The notes beneath the pieces are model-generated. The model was not told where the DNA came from. It worked only from the letters and a program-made list of their open reading frames with translations, and did no database searches. A program made the position numbers and the translations under genes. This document shows, one piece after another, positions 17,701-25,127 of a stretch of 43,815 bases of DNA; positions within the stretch are counted from its first letter, which is position 1; every line of letters starts with the position of its first letter. Origin of the DNA: an uncultured Desulfovibrio sp. (lineage in GTDB: Bacteria > Desulfobacterota > Desulfovibrionia > Desulfovibrionales > Desulfovibrionaceae); assembly GCF_944324525.1 (NCBI RefSeq), contig NZ_CALUWS010000026.1, positions 1 to 43,815 on the forward strand, read 5' to 3'.

Positions 17701-17843
17701 AGCAGCCGCCGCATGGCCGCCGGCCACGGCAGGCGCGAATCCGCAAACCGCGCGTCCCGCCCCGGCAACAGGCGGTGCGTCCGTATCTGTCCGGCAAAGC
17801 GCGGCGATGCCAGCAGTTTTTCTATGTATTCATCCACCGGCAC
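14799..17843 (-). CDS. MrfA-like DEAH helicase fused to a MrfB-like DEDDy 3'-5' exonuclease
   Basis: A 1014-residue protein with a superfamily-2 helicase core: Walker A TPTASGKS at residues 77-84, DEAH at 189-192, and the DUF1998-type cysteine cluster CPCEDGCPSC...C near residues 715-730, as in MrfA/YprA and Hrq1. A Pro/Ala-rich linker follows. From about residue 833 a ribonuclease H-like domain starts: VVLDVETRR (D, E), VGFNSFRFD (D) and YCRKDVDVT (Y, D), i.e. a DEDDy exonuclease like MrfB/YprB. In Bacillus, MrfA and MrfB are separate proteins acting in mitomycin-damage repair. Here they would be one chain. The start is GTG at 17843, with GGAG overlapping the upstream gene's stop region. Confidence 0.85.
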   Translation of the reverse strand: MPVDEYIEKLLASPRFAGQIRTHRLLPGRDARFADSRLPWPAAMRRLLEARGLERLYAHQALATDYVRSGRSVVVATPTASGKSLVYHLPVLERYLQDPDARALYLFPLKALAQDQLSSFNSLCALWPEISRPRAALYDGDTSEHFRRKIRRDPPQVLISNPEMLHLAILPHHEQWAAFLAGLSHVVVDEAHTYRGVFGAHMAQVFRRLNRLAGRYGARPTYIFCTATVGNPGELAAALCGADEADGLPAPVVVDESGAPQGPRHVVFLDPEQSPSTAAIDLLKAALARELRTIVYCRSRRMTELISLWAGSLHGAYAGKIAAYRAGYLPEERRDIEARMASGELLAVVSTSALELGIDIGGLDVCILVGYPGTVMATLQRGGRVGRAQQESAVLLVAGEDALDQYFMRHPDDFFSRPPEKAVVNPDNEVILSRHLECAAAEMPLREGEGWLRQAAVREAVRQLERTGTLLRSAEGDQWLAARKRPQRLVDLRGAGQSCVIEDTEGRIIGSVDGWRAWRETHPGAVYLHQGKSYVVQELDVERGRVLVRPEKVGWFTRVRGQKSTDILEETERRPLGRGMVCRGRLRIMDQVTGYEKRSTSGNRLLTIVPLDAPPHVFETEGLWYVFPDSTRLRLEEAFVHFMGAIHALEHAAIGLLPLLVMADRNDFGGISIPLHPQTGLPGVFIYDGLPGGAGLTRQAFPQAGELLRLSREAIASCPCEDGCPSCVHSPKCGSGNRPISKAGAVALVDDVLAPGGEAEGEALEREWRCSPAPDRGLGSAGEEGAAAGARRERTGPPAATPAAHAERPDRLPGSDAPERAAAAAPAAAELSEEGVPPFVVLDVETRRSAAEVGGWHRAGEMGVSVAVLYDSRDGRFHTYRQEELAACFDRLRDAPLVVGFNSFRFDYAVLQPFAGFSLKELPGLDLLQCLQERLHYRVSLDNVAQATLDEGKSADGLQALRWWKEGRVEEIAAYCRKDVDVTRRVYLFGWKNGYVLFRNKAGQRVRVPLDLRR

Positions 17844-17846
17844 GGA

Positions 17847-18641
17847 CTATTCTCCGGCCGGCCCGCTCGTTTCGCCCGTCTCCATCGTCGCGCCGTCCCC
17901 GCTCAGGCTGTTGGCCGCGTGCCCCACATCCACGGATTCGCTCAGGCCCTCCTCCGGCGGCACGCACAATCCTGCCGCCTCGCAGGCCGTCAGACGCCGC
18001 ACCACCCGCGCGGGAGCCCCCGCCGCCACGCACAAGGGCGGCACGTCGCGCGTTACCACGCTGCCCGCGCCGATGATGGCCCCGTGCCCGATGGTGACGC
18101 CCTTCAGCACCATGCAGCCCATGCCCAGCCAGGCATGATCGCCGATCTCCACCGGCGCGTCATGCTCCAGCCCCGGATCGACGCAACGCCGCTCCGGCGG
18201 CCACGGGGCATGGAAATCCGAATCCACCACGATGCAATTGGGCGCAAGCATCACCTGCCGCCCCAGTTTGATGCTGGTGGAACGCGCCGTCAGCGCCGCC
18301 CCCGTGAGCTGGCAGCCCTCCCCCAGCACGATCCGCGCGCCGGGGCCGAACGTCCGCAGACGGCACGGCGCCAGCACCGTGGCCGCCGTGGCCCGCCGCC
18401 ACGAAGAAATGAAGCTGCACCCCGCGCCGATCTCGATGCTGCTGCCCGGCCAGCGCATGAGCCCCACCGGGCCGTGCGCGCTCACCCCCGCGCCCATATC
18501 CACCCCAAGAAAACGCGCCTTGCAGCGCAGCCGCAGCGTCCCCAGCAGCCTGCCGCCATCCTGCATGATCCGCAGGCTCGCGTAACTGATGACATTGGCG
18601 GGCGTCAGCCCCCGCTCCCGGATCTTGCGCCAAAGGCTCAT
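17847..18641 (-). CDS. Left-handed beta-helix (hexapeptide repeat) O-acyltransferase
   Basis: This 264-residue protein has the isoleucine-rich hexapeptide repeats of the WbbJ/CysE-like acetyltransferases, e.g. VEIGDHAWLGMGCMVLKGVTIGHGAIIGAGSVVTRDVPP near residues 165-205. The DSDFHAP segment is typical of sugar O-acetyltransferases and carries the likely catalytic His. The C-terminal 40 residues are acidic and unconserved. The substrate is unknown, perhaps a cell-envelope sugar. The ATG at 18641 has GAGGAG upstream; the longer frame runs into repeats. It lies 3 bases before the helicase start, so the two are probably co-transcribed. Confidence 0.82.
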   Translation of the reverse strand: MSLWRKIRERGLTPANVISYASLRIMQDGGRLLGTLRLRCKARFLGVDMGAGVSAHGPVGLMRWPGSSIEIGAGCSFISSWRRATAATVLAPCRLRTFGPGARIVLGEGCQLTGAALTARSTSIKLGRQVMLAPNCIVVDSDFHAPWPPERRCVDPGLEHDAPVEIGDHAWLGMGCMVLKGVTIGHGAIIGAGSVVTRDVPPLCVAAGAPARVVRRLTACEAAGLCVPPEEGLSESVDVGHAANSLSGDGATMETGETSGPAGE

Positions 18642-18677
18642 TCGGGCTCCTCTTTTGCTTGGGGAAGGGGGTTTGGG

Positions 18678-18728
18678 GCGAGGGGGAGAGGGGCCCCCTT
18701 TTGAAAAAGGGGCCCCTCTCCCCCTCGC
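18678..18728. repeat. Long palindromic hairpin (inner stem variant)
   Basis: The outer stem GCGAGGGGGAGAGG is shared with the hairpin at 4128-4180. The inner stem here is GGCCCC.TTTT/AAAA.GGGGCC, unrelated in sequence to the 4.1-kb copy but still paired, with one mismatch. It is the upstream neighbour of the acyltransferase gene. Confidence 0.8.
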
Positions 18729-18850
18729 GCTCCCCCTCTCCCTTCCGAAAACTTTTGTCAGGGTCACAGACGGGATGACGCGGCACGACAGCCTCCCGCC
18801 GTCTCCTCCGTCCCCCGGCAACATACCAGAAGAACACGCCGCACGACAGC

Positions 18851-18893
18851 AAAAAAAATCCCCGCCCTCCGGTTGCACCGGAGCGTTTTTTTT
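18851..18893. terminator. Bidirectional intrinsic terminator
   Basis: CTCCGG (18867-18872) pairs with CCGGAG (18878-18883). Eight A residues lie on the left at 18851-18858 and eight T residues on the right at 18886-18893. On the minus strand it would end the ttuA operon transcript before the acyltransferase gene. Confidence 0.6.
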
Positions 18894-18992
18894 ACGAGGG
18901 GGAGAGGGAGCCCCTTGAGAGCGTTTTGCCTTGAAAAAAGGCAAAGCGCGAGGCGGCGGCACAGCGCCGCCCGGCCAAAAGTGAGCGGAAAA

Positions 18993-19063
18993 ACCGCGTT
19001 TTTTCCGCGAAACGACAGGCCGTATGGTTTGAAACGCGAAGCGTTTCAAACTGAAAATGTTCC
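18993..19063. repeat. Short hairpin repeat family, copy 1
   Basis: The shared word TTTTTTCCGCGAAACGACAGG is followed by hairpin GTTTGAAACGC-GAA-GCGTTTCAAAC (19027-19051) and CTGAAAATG. Relatives lie at 22961-23020 and 31536-31600, with compensatory stem changes. Confidence 0.85.
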
Positions 19064-19309
19064 AGAAAAGGGTCTCCCTCTCCCCCTCGTGCTCCCCCTC
19101 TCCCTTCCGAAAACGTTTGTCAGGATCACAGACGGGATGACGCGGCACGACAGCCTCCCGCCGTCTCCTCCGTCCCCCGGTGACATGTCAGAGGGATATG
19201 CCGCAACGACAAGAGCGCCTGTCCTCCAAGACATCCCCGCAAAAAATTTGGGGGAATATTTGACACAGGTTCCCCCTGGCAAAAGCGCGCTGGGGAAGGG
19301 ATGGGGGGC

Positions 19310-19364
19310 TTGGGGGGAAGGGGAACCCCTCCAGCGCCGGCGGAGGGGTTCCCCTTCCCCCCAA
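19310..19364. repeat. Perfect 23-bp inverted repeat near the ttuA stop
   Basis: Arms 19310-19332 and 19342-19364 are perfect complements around loop AGCGCCGGC. The arms are identical to those at 14424-14478; the loop is the reverse-complement type. It starts 27 bases beyond the ttuA stop (minus strand) and may form the mRNA 3' end. Confidence 0.9.
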
Positions 19365-19390
19365 TTCATCTACATCTTGATAAACAGGCT

Positions 19391-20302
19391 CTACGCCTGC
19401 TCTCCGGCCAGGGCGGCGCGGATGCGGCAGACGCCGCAGGTATCGCCGGAGGAGGTGGGGTAGCCGCAGCGGGTGCAGGGGGCGAGGGGGTCGCCGTGTT
19501 CGGCTTCGCGGCGGGCGAAGACGGGGCGTCCGCGCTGGAGGAAGCCTTGGTAGAAGTCCAGCTTGCGGCCGGGCATGGCGGCTTCGAGGCGCTGCATGAT
19601 GCCCTTGAGCACGGAAAAGCTGGCTCCGGGGCTGTAGGGGCAGGCAGCGACGTGATGTTCGATGCCCATGAGGAACGCGTAATTGGCGGTCTCGAATTCG
19701 GTGAGCCGCCAGAGGGGTTTGACCTTGCGGGCGAAGCCGTCTTCGCCGTCGAGGCGCGGGCCCTGATCCGAGAGGTAGGCCGTATCCCAGCGCAGGGTAT
19801 TGCTGAACAGGCGCGCCACCTCGTCATCGAGGTTGTGGCCGGTGGCGAGGGCGTCAAAGCCGCCGTCCAGCGCGGCCTTGTTGAAGAAGTGGCGTTTTAT
19901 CTTGCCGCAGGCCGAGCAGACCGGACGGTTGAGGCGTTCCTTGACCAGCGGGATGGGCAGGCCCTCGGCGGTCATGTCCTTGACCATGAGGCGCAGGCCG
20001 TGCCGCTCGCAGAAGCGTTCCACCACGGCGCGGGCGGCCTGCGAGGAGCCGGGGATGCCGAGGTCGATATGCAGGCCGGTCACGTCGTAGCCCTGGCGGG
20101 AGAGCTCCAGCATGAGGGCCAGCGAATCCTTGCCGCCGGAAAGGGCCACGAGGATGCGTTCCTCCCGGGTGAAGAGCTTTTGGCCTTCGATGCCTCTGGC
20201 CACCTGGCGGGAAAAGAAATCAAGATAGCAGTCGGGACAAAAGGCGGCATTGTGGCTGCGCAGGGCCACCACGGCCTGCGCCTTGCAGATCTTACATTTC
20301 AT
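19391..20302 (-). CDS. TtuA/TtcA-family tRNA 2-thiolation enzyme
   Basis: A 303-residue PP-loop ATPase with the ATP motif SGGKDS at residues 55-60. An N-terminal zinc finger is formed by C3, C6, C22 and C25, and a C-terminal one by CTRCG and CGVC. CSACG near residue 132 and a later cysteine are expected to hold the catalytic [4Fe-4S] cluster. The two zinc fingers favour the TtuA type (thiolation of U54 in tRNA) over TtcA (C32), but the target base cannot be fixed from sequence. Its start overlaps the glycosyltransferase stop by 4 bases. Confidence 0.85.
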   Translation of the reverse strand: MKCKICKAQAVVALRSHNAAFCPDCYLDFFSRQVARGIEGQKLFTREERILVALSGGKDSLALMLELSRQGYDVTGLHIDLGIPGSSQAARAVVERFCERHGLRLMVKDMTAEGLPIPLVKERLNRPVCSACGKIKRHFFNKAALDGGFDALATGHNLDDEVARLFSNTLRWDTAYLSDQGPRLDGEDGFARKVKPLWRLTEFETANYAFLMGIEHHVAACPYSPGASFSVLKGIMQRLEAAMPGRKLDFYQGFLQRGRPVFARREAEHGDPLAPCTRCGYPTSSGDTCGVCRIRAALAGEQA

Positions 20303-21894
20303 GCGTTCTCGCGCGGACGCTTTTTCGTCCGTGGTTTGGAGGTGCGGGGCCGGTCGGGGACCGGAGATGATGCCGGGGATGCCGTTTCGGCGGCTTCTCC
20401 GCCCGCGGGCGCGCGCTCGTCCGGAGAAGCGGACGCGGAAGCGGGCACGGGAGCGGCAGCGTCGGACGCCTCGGCGGCGACGTCAACGGGATGGTCGGGG
20501 AAAGGGGCGGAAGATGCGTCGCAAGGAGTCGCCACAGTGCTCTCGGCGGGAGCGGCCACAGCCGGGGACGGTCCGGCTTCGAGCGTGGAAGAGGCGGGAG
20601 CGGCGTCCTTTGGCGGCGCGACGTCTTCCGCCGCGGACGGCATGTCTTCCTGCGGGGCAAGGGCTTCGTGGTCGGCGGCGTCGAGCCAGCCCCAGGCCTC
20701 GGCCCATTGGGTATAGGTCTCGCGGAGATGTTCGGCCAGCACCGCCCCGTCCACGGCGGCGGCCGTCCGGGCGGCCTGCTCCGCCAGCTGGGCGCGGGCT
20801 TTCGCGTCGAGCAGCGGACGGCGCATGGCTTCCGCCAGCTTTTCCGGCGAAACGGCGGACAAAGGCAGGCAGGGCCGCTCATGGCCCAGGAATTCGCGGT
20901 GCAGATGGCTCAGACTGTAGATGACGGGGATCCCGGCCACGAAGCCCGCCCAGAAGGTGGAAGGGATCTCCGCGTCGGCCTGTCCCGGGGCCAGCCACAC
21001 GTCACAGCGGCGCAGGGCCTCGGCAAGAGGCTGCGGGCCCAGCAGGCACAGGCGGGACTCCACGCCGAGGGCGCGCGCTTCCTCCCAGATCTCGCCGCAG
21101 CGGGAGCCGTTGCCGAAGAGGCGCACTTCCCACGGGGGCAGATCGGTTTGCTGCTGGAGCAGCAGCATGGCCTGCAGCACGGGGAGCGCGCCGGACTGGG
21201 GCAGGAAACTCTCGGTCATGGCAAAAACGAAGTTCGCGCCTTCGCGCCGGGGCGTCTTCTCCGTCCGCAGGCGGTCGGCGTCCACGCAGGGGAGGAAGCG
21301 CTCCAGCCGCTCGCCGGGCAGACCGGCGGAGGAGGAATCCTCATTGCAGCTCGCGTCATGCAGGCGTTCGCGCACATGCTCGCTGCCGCAAAGGATCTTC
21401 CGGGCGGCCATGAGGTCGCGGCTGCGGCGGGAACGGAGGAATTCGGCCGACGGCGGCCGCACGGGGAAGGCGTGCGCCAGCAGGGTGGCCCGCTCGCCGA
21501 AAGGCCGTCGCCAGGCGGCAAGACGCGCGCCCCAGCTGACGGACTCCGTCCCCAGCGTCTGGATGAGCAGATGTTTCTGCCGCCGGAAGCGCCACCAGAG
21601 ACGCATACGGGCAAAGGTCCACGCCGCTCCGCCCTGCCCCAGCGTGACGCAGGGCAGGCCCAGCTCCTGGGCGCGTTCCGCCAGCCAGCTTTCCCGCCGG
21701 CAGACGATGAGCGGGGCCCAGCGGCCGGCGTCGCGCATGCCGCGCGCCAGAGCGAGCGCCTGTTCCTGTTCCGCCCGCGCTTCGCCGGGCAGCAGTCCCT
21801 GCGGCGCGGCCGCGGACGGGGAGGCGGCCGCCGGCACGCCGTCTCCGCCCCGGCTGGCCTCCGGGGACTGCAGGGCCACGATGAGCACGCGCAT
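20299..21894 (-). CDS. GT-B-fold glycosyltransferase with disordered C-terminal tail
   Basis: A 531-residue protein whose first 410 residues look like a group 1-type glycosyltransferase. The N-terminal half includes an RVLIVALQSPEASRGG opening, and the C-terminal half includes the strand/loop set VRLFGNGSR, LCLLGPQPLAEALRRCDVWLAPG and STFWAGFVAGIPVIYS. The classical EX7E motif is not convincing. Residues about 415-531 are Ala/Pro/Glu-rich and end in a basic patch (SKPRTKKRPRENA), so are probably disordered. The substrate is unknown. The ATG overlaps the upstream aminotransferase stop by one base (TGATG) and has no clear ribosome site, which suggests coupled translation. Confidence 0.7.
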   Translation of the reverse strand: MRVLIVALQSPEASRGGDGVPAAASPSAAAPQGLLPGEARAEQEQALALARGMRDAGRWAPLIVCRRESWLAERAQELGLPCVTLGQGGAAWTFARMRLWWRFRRQKHLLIQTLGTESVSWGARLAAWRRPFGERATLLAHAFPVRPPSAEFLRSRRSRDLMAARKILCGSEHVRERLHDASCNEDSSSAGLPGERLERFLPCVDADRLRTEKTPRREGANFVFAMTESFLPQSGALPVLQAMLLLQQQTDLPPWEVRLFGNGSRCGEIWEEARALGVESRLCLLGPQPLAEALRRCDVWLAPGQADAEIPSTFWAGFVAGIPVIYSLSHLHREFLGHERPCLPLSAVSPEKLAEAMRRPLLDAKARAQLAEQAARTAAAVDGAVLAEHLRETYTQWAEAWGWLDAADHEALAPQEDMPSAAEDVAPPKDAAPASSTLEAGPSPAVAAPAESTVATPCDASSAPFPDHPVDVAAEASDAAAPVPASASASPDERAPAGGEAAETASPASSPVPDRPRTSKPRTKKRPRENA

Positions 21895-22844
21895 CAGAAC
21901 GGCGTACCCGTGGCAAGCATGTGTTCGAGCAGGGCGTCCTTGAGCCAGAGCGCCACGGGCCCGGGCCTGCCCGCCTGCTCGTCCCGTCCGATGGGCTTGC
22001 CGTCAAAATGCGTCACGGCCACGCAGAGCGTGGCGCTGGTGAAAAGCAGCATCTCGCGGGCCGAGGCGATGTCCTCGTGGCGGATGTCGCGCTGGGCCAC
22101 GGGCATGCGCTGCGGCGCCACGCGGAAAGCGGCCTGCATGGACGTGCCGGCCAGGATGTGCCGCATGTCCGGCGCGACGAGCACGCCGTCCTTGTCCACG
22201 ATGCCGATATTGGCGATGGCGGCTTCGCACATGCAGCCGTGTTCGTCAAAGGTCACGGCCACGTCCATGCCCTTTTCGCGGGCTTCGCGGGCCATGAAGA
22301 CATTGGGCAGATAGTTGGTGCTCTTGATCTTGGCCAGATACTGCTGCTTGGGGGGGATGTCGCTGGTGAAGGCCGTCAGCCCCTTTTCGTAGACGTCCGC
22401 CCCGGGCAGAGGGGAACGGATGGCCACGATGTAGAGCGTGGACTGCGGACACTCGTCCGGCGAGATGCCGAAGCCGCCCGGCCCGCGCCCCAGCAGCAGG
22501 CGGATGTCGCCGTGCGACTCGCCGGAGGCGCGCGCCACGTCCAGGATGCGCTGGCGCAGTTCTTCCCACGAGCAGGGCGGCGTAAGGCGGATGGCCTCCG
22601 TCCCGTTGCGCAGGCGGGCCAGATGGTCGTCGAGGGCGAATATCCTGCCGTCGCGGAAATTGATGCTCTCAAAGAGACCGTCGCCGCGGTGACACAGATG
22701 GTCATCCAGCGGCAACAACATCAGCCGGGCATCCGTGCAGATATGGCCAACGCGGTGATCATAGAAGGCCAGCACCTTGTCCACGCCGGGATGGGGCGCG
22801 TCCAGCAGGGCGCGCAAATAAACGTCGTAACCTACAGCTTCCAT
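21894..22844 (-). CDS. Class IV aminotransferase (branched-chain / D-amino acid / ADC lyase family)
   Basis: A 316-residue PLP enzyme. The PLP lysine is K174 (AKIKSTNYLPN), and the phosphate- and pyridine-contacting stretch is CEAAIANI near 206-213. The arrangement GDGLFESI near residue 54 and FALDDHLARL near 69 is standard for the fold. The family covers IlvE, D-amino-acid aminotransferase and 4-amino-4-deoxychorismate lyase, and sequence reading alone does not separate them. The ATG at 22844 is preceded by AAGGGGGC. It leads an operon with the glycosyltransferase and tRNA thiolase, with no clear functional link. Confidence 0.8.
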   Translation of the reverse strand: MEAVGYDVYLRALLDAPHPGVDKVLAFYDHRVGHICTDARLMLLPLDDHLCHRGDGLFESINFRDGRIFALDDHLARLRNGTEAIRLTPPCSWEELRQRILDVARASGESHGDIRLLLGRGPGGFGISPDECPQSTLYIVAIRSPLPGADVYEKGLTAFTSDIPPKQQYLAKIKSTNYLPNVFMAREAREKGMDVAVTFDEHGCMCEAAIANIGIVDKDGVLVAPDMRHILAGTSMQAAFRVAPQRMPVAQRDIRHEDIASAREMLLFTSATLCVAVTHFDGKPIGRDEQAGRPGPVALWLKDALLEHMLATGTPF

Positions 22845-22960
22845 GATTGCCCCCTTGGAAAGGGCCGCCGTTCCCTCCGGAACGCGGCGGCCCGTTGCTG
22901 TTCGATGGCGGTCCCGCGGCACGGCGCCGCCCGGCCCGGCTCGGCTCGGCGGGAAAACCG

Positions 22961-23020
22961 CGTTTTTTCCGCGAAACGCCAGGCCGTAGGGTGTGAAACG
23001 CGAACGTTCCACACGGAAAA
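22961..23020. repeat. Short hairpin repeat family, copy 2
   Basis: CGCGTTTTTTCCGCGAAACG is followed by the hairpin GTGTGAAACG-CGA-ACGTTCCACAC (22991-23014). It lies immediately after the asd stop codon. Relative to copies at 18993 and 31536, the stem ends are GTGTG/CACAC instead of GTTTG/CAAAC, so pairing is kept. Confidence 0.8.
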
Positions 23021-23024
23021 GGCT

Positions 23025-24071
23025 CTAGGACATGAAGACGTTGCGATCCGTCACGCGCACGAGGTCGCGCCGCAGCAGCTCTTCGGCGATCTGCACGGCA
23101 TTGAGCGCCGCGCCCTTGCGCACGTTGTCGGCCACGATCCACATGTTGAGGCCGTTCTCGATGCTCTCGTCCTCGCGGATGCGGCCCACATAGGTCTCGT
23201 CGTCGCCCGCGATGTAGGCGGGCATGGGATAGAGCTTCTCGCGCGGATTGTCGAACACCTTGACCCCCGGCGCCTGGGAAAGCAGGATGCGGCATTCCTT
23301 GGCGGTCATCTTCTTCACGGTCTCCACGTTGACGGATTCCGCATGACCGAAGAACACCGGCACGCGCACGCAGGTGGCCGTCACCTTGACCGTGGGATCG
23401 TTGAAGATCTTCACGGTCTCGTTGGTCATCTTCATTTCTTCCTTGGTGTAGTCGTTGTCAAGGAAGACGTCGATATGCGGCAGCACGTTGAAGGCGATGC
23501 GGTAGGGATAGGCCTTGCACTCGGGATCGCGCAGGTTGAAGAGATCGCGGGTCTGGCGTTCCAGCTCTTCGAGGCCCTTCTGCCCGGTGCCGGACACGGC
23601 CTGATAGGTGGACACCACCACGCGCCGGATGCCCACGGCGTCGTAGATGGGCTTGAGGGCCACCAGCATCTGAATGGTGGAACAATTGGGGTTGGCGATG
23701 ATGCCGTTATGCCCGGCCAGGGCGTCGGGATTCACTTCGGGCACCACCAGCGGACAGCGGTCGTCCATGCGCCACTGCGAGGAGTTGTCCACCACCACGC
23801 AGCCCGCGTGGGCCGCATGCGGGGCAAAGGTCTCGGACGTGCCGCCGCCGGCGGAAAAGATGGCGATGTCGATACCCTCGAACACGTCTTCCTTCAGCTC
23901 CTGCACGGTCAGTTCCGTGTCGCCGAAGGGAACCTTGCTGCCCGCCGAACGCGCCGACGCGAACGCGCGTACTTCCGTGGCCGGGAACTGACGGTCATGC
24001 AGGGTCTTCAACATTTCACGACCCACGGCGCCGGTAGCGCCCACAACAGCCACGGTCAACTTTTTGCTCAT
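23025..24071 (-). CDS. asd: Aspartate-semialdehyde dehydrogenase
   Basis: A 348-residue NADPH-dependent enzyme that reduces aspartyl phosphate to aspartate semialdehyde for lysine, methionine and threonine synthesis and for peptidoglycan. It has the Rossmann motif GATGAVG at residues 11-17 and the active-site cysteine C130 (IIANPNCSTIQ). The start at 24071 is set by GAGGAGAG upstream, and MSKKLTVAVVGATG is a typical family opening. It is divergent from pyrK with a 208-base gap containing a -10-like TATGAT on the minus strand. The stop is directly followed by a repeat hairpin. Confidence 0.95.
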   Translation of the reverse strand: MSKKLTVAVVGATGAVGREMLKTLHDRQFPATEVRAFASARSAGSKVPFGDTELTVQELKEDVFEGIDIAIFSAGGGTSETFAPHAAHAGCVVVDNSSQWRMDDRCPLVVPEVNPDALAGHNGIIANPNCSTIQMLVALKPIYDAVGIRRVVVSTYQAVSGTGQKGLEELERQTRDLFNLRDPECKAYPYRIAFNVLPHIDVFLDNDYTKEEMKMTNETVKIFNDPTVKVTATCVRVPVFFGHAESVNVETVKKMTAKECRILLSQAPGVKVFDNPREKLYPMPAYIAGDDETYVGRIREDESIENGLNMWIVADNVRKGAALNAVQIAEELLRRDLVRVTDRNVFMS

Positions 24072-24243
24072 GATGTCTCTCCTCACCGAGCGGATATGAG
24101 GGCGGCGCACTGCGCGCCTGCCGGAACGGAGCATCATATCCGGCAACGCCGCAAAAGGGAAGAGCCTCCGGCGCGCCCCGGCCGCCATGCGCCCGCCGCC
24201 CGCCGCCTTCCCGCGCCCGGGGCGGAGTTCGCCGCCCGGGCAG

Positions 24244-24279
24244 TTGACCGGGAGCGGGCATCTTTTTTATAGTGCCTCC
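24244..24279 (+). promoter_or_regulatory. Strong promoter directly abutting pyrK, predicting a leaderless transcript
   Basis: TTGACC (24244-24249) and TATAGT (24268-24273) match 10 of 12 sigma70 consensus bases with an 18-base spacer. The A of the pyrK ATG (24280) is the seventh base after the -10 box, the usual start point of transcription. The bases before the ATG (GCCTCC) offer no ribosome-binding site. Confidence 0.6.
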
Positions 24280-25089
24280 ATGTCACAGCAAAGTTCCTGC
24301 CTTTTGACGGTGCTTGACCTCGTGCCCTTCGGCCAGACGGGTCAGGAAAGCCGTTTCTTTGCCCTGCGCCTCACCCGCCCGGACTGGGACGGCTGGCGGC
24401 CGGGGCAATTCGTCATGGTGCGCCCGGTATCCTTCGGTCTGGAGATCCCGTGGGCGCGTCCCTTCGGCATCTGTCACATGACGGCGCGCCACCTCATCTG
24501 CTTCTTCCAGGTGCAGGGCAAGGGGACGCAGCGCATGGCCTCCCTGCGCGAAGGGGACAAGGTCCGCGTCTGGGGGCCGCTGGGCAACGGCTTTGCCGTG
24601 GAGCCCGAAACGCCCACCCTGCTGCTGGCCGGCGGCATGGGCATCGCGCCCTTCGTGGGTTACGTCAACCAGCATCCCAAGCCCTGGAACGTGGCCATGC
24701 TCTTCGGCCACCGCGAACCGCTGAGCTGCTACCCCGTGGACAGCATCAACGAACATGTGCCGCTGGACAGCCTGCGCGAGACCGAACCCGGCGATCTGGA
24801 CAATCTCATCTTCACCCTGCAGGAGCGCATCCGGGACAATGCCGAGCAAAAGGGACTGGTGCTGGCCTGCGGGCCGCTGCCCTTCCTGAAGACCGTGCGG
24901 CGCTTCGCGCTGGAATACGGCGCGCGCTGCCAGCTCTCGCTGGAGAACCGCATGGCCTGCGGCGTGGGGGCCTGCCTCGGCTGCGTGACCCGCACCACGG
25001 AGACCTGGCCCGTGCCCGCCAAGCGCGGCGGTCTGGTGCAGACCTGCAATCACGGCCCCATTTTCTGGGCTGATCAGATCGAACTTTAA
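24280..25089 (+). CDS. pyrK: PyrK: electron-transfer subunit of dihydroorotate dehydrogenase B
   Basis: A 269-residue FAD and [2Fe-2S] protein that passes electrons from PyrD to NAD+. An FAD/NAD reductase fold with [14 protein letters not shown] near residue 110 is followed by the cluster motif CGVGACLGC (C227, C232, C235) and a fourth cysteine, C256 (VQTCNHGP). Length is normal. The ATG at 24280 begins the conserved domain but has no Shine-Dalgarno sequence. An upstream in-frame Met at 24187 would add a proline-rich, unlikely extension covering the promoter. It is followed by pyrD after 38 bases. Confidence 0.92.
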   Translation: MSQQSSCLLTVLDLVPFGQTGQESRFFALRLTRPDWDGWRPGQFVMVRPVSFGLEIPWARPFGICHMTARHLICFFQVQGKGTQRMASLREGDKVRVWGPLGNGFAVEPETPTLLLAGGMGIAPFVGYVNQHPKPWNVAMLFGHREPLSCYPVDSINEHVPLDSLRETEPGDLDNLIFTLQERIRDNAEQKGLVLACGPLPFLKTVRRFALEYGARCQLSLENRMACGVGACLGCVTRTTETWPVPAKRGGLVQTCNHGPIFWADQIEL

Positions 25090-25127
25090 GCGTCGCCCGA
25101 CGGCGCCATCTTCCTCTGGGGGGCAGC

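Larger units (their letters stand above)
18718..19210. repeat. Dispersed direct repeat (two copies, 362 bp apart)
   Basis: About 107 bases are repeated at roughly 18718-18825 and 19078-19187, including the words CACAGACGGGATGACGCGGC and CCGCCGTCTCCTCCGTCCCC. Their left ends are the GC-rich stem strand of the palindromes, and a relative in inverted orientation lies at about 4060-4140. The whole 18642-19390 gap is repeat-filled; no gene is supported in it. Confidence 0.85.

Noticed and set aside
14685-18704. 1339-codon open frame on the plus strand
   Set aside because: It runs antisense through the helicase and acyltransferase genes and into repeats. Its Arg/Pro/His-rich composition shows it is a shadow.
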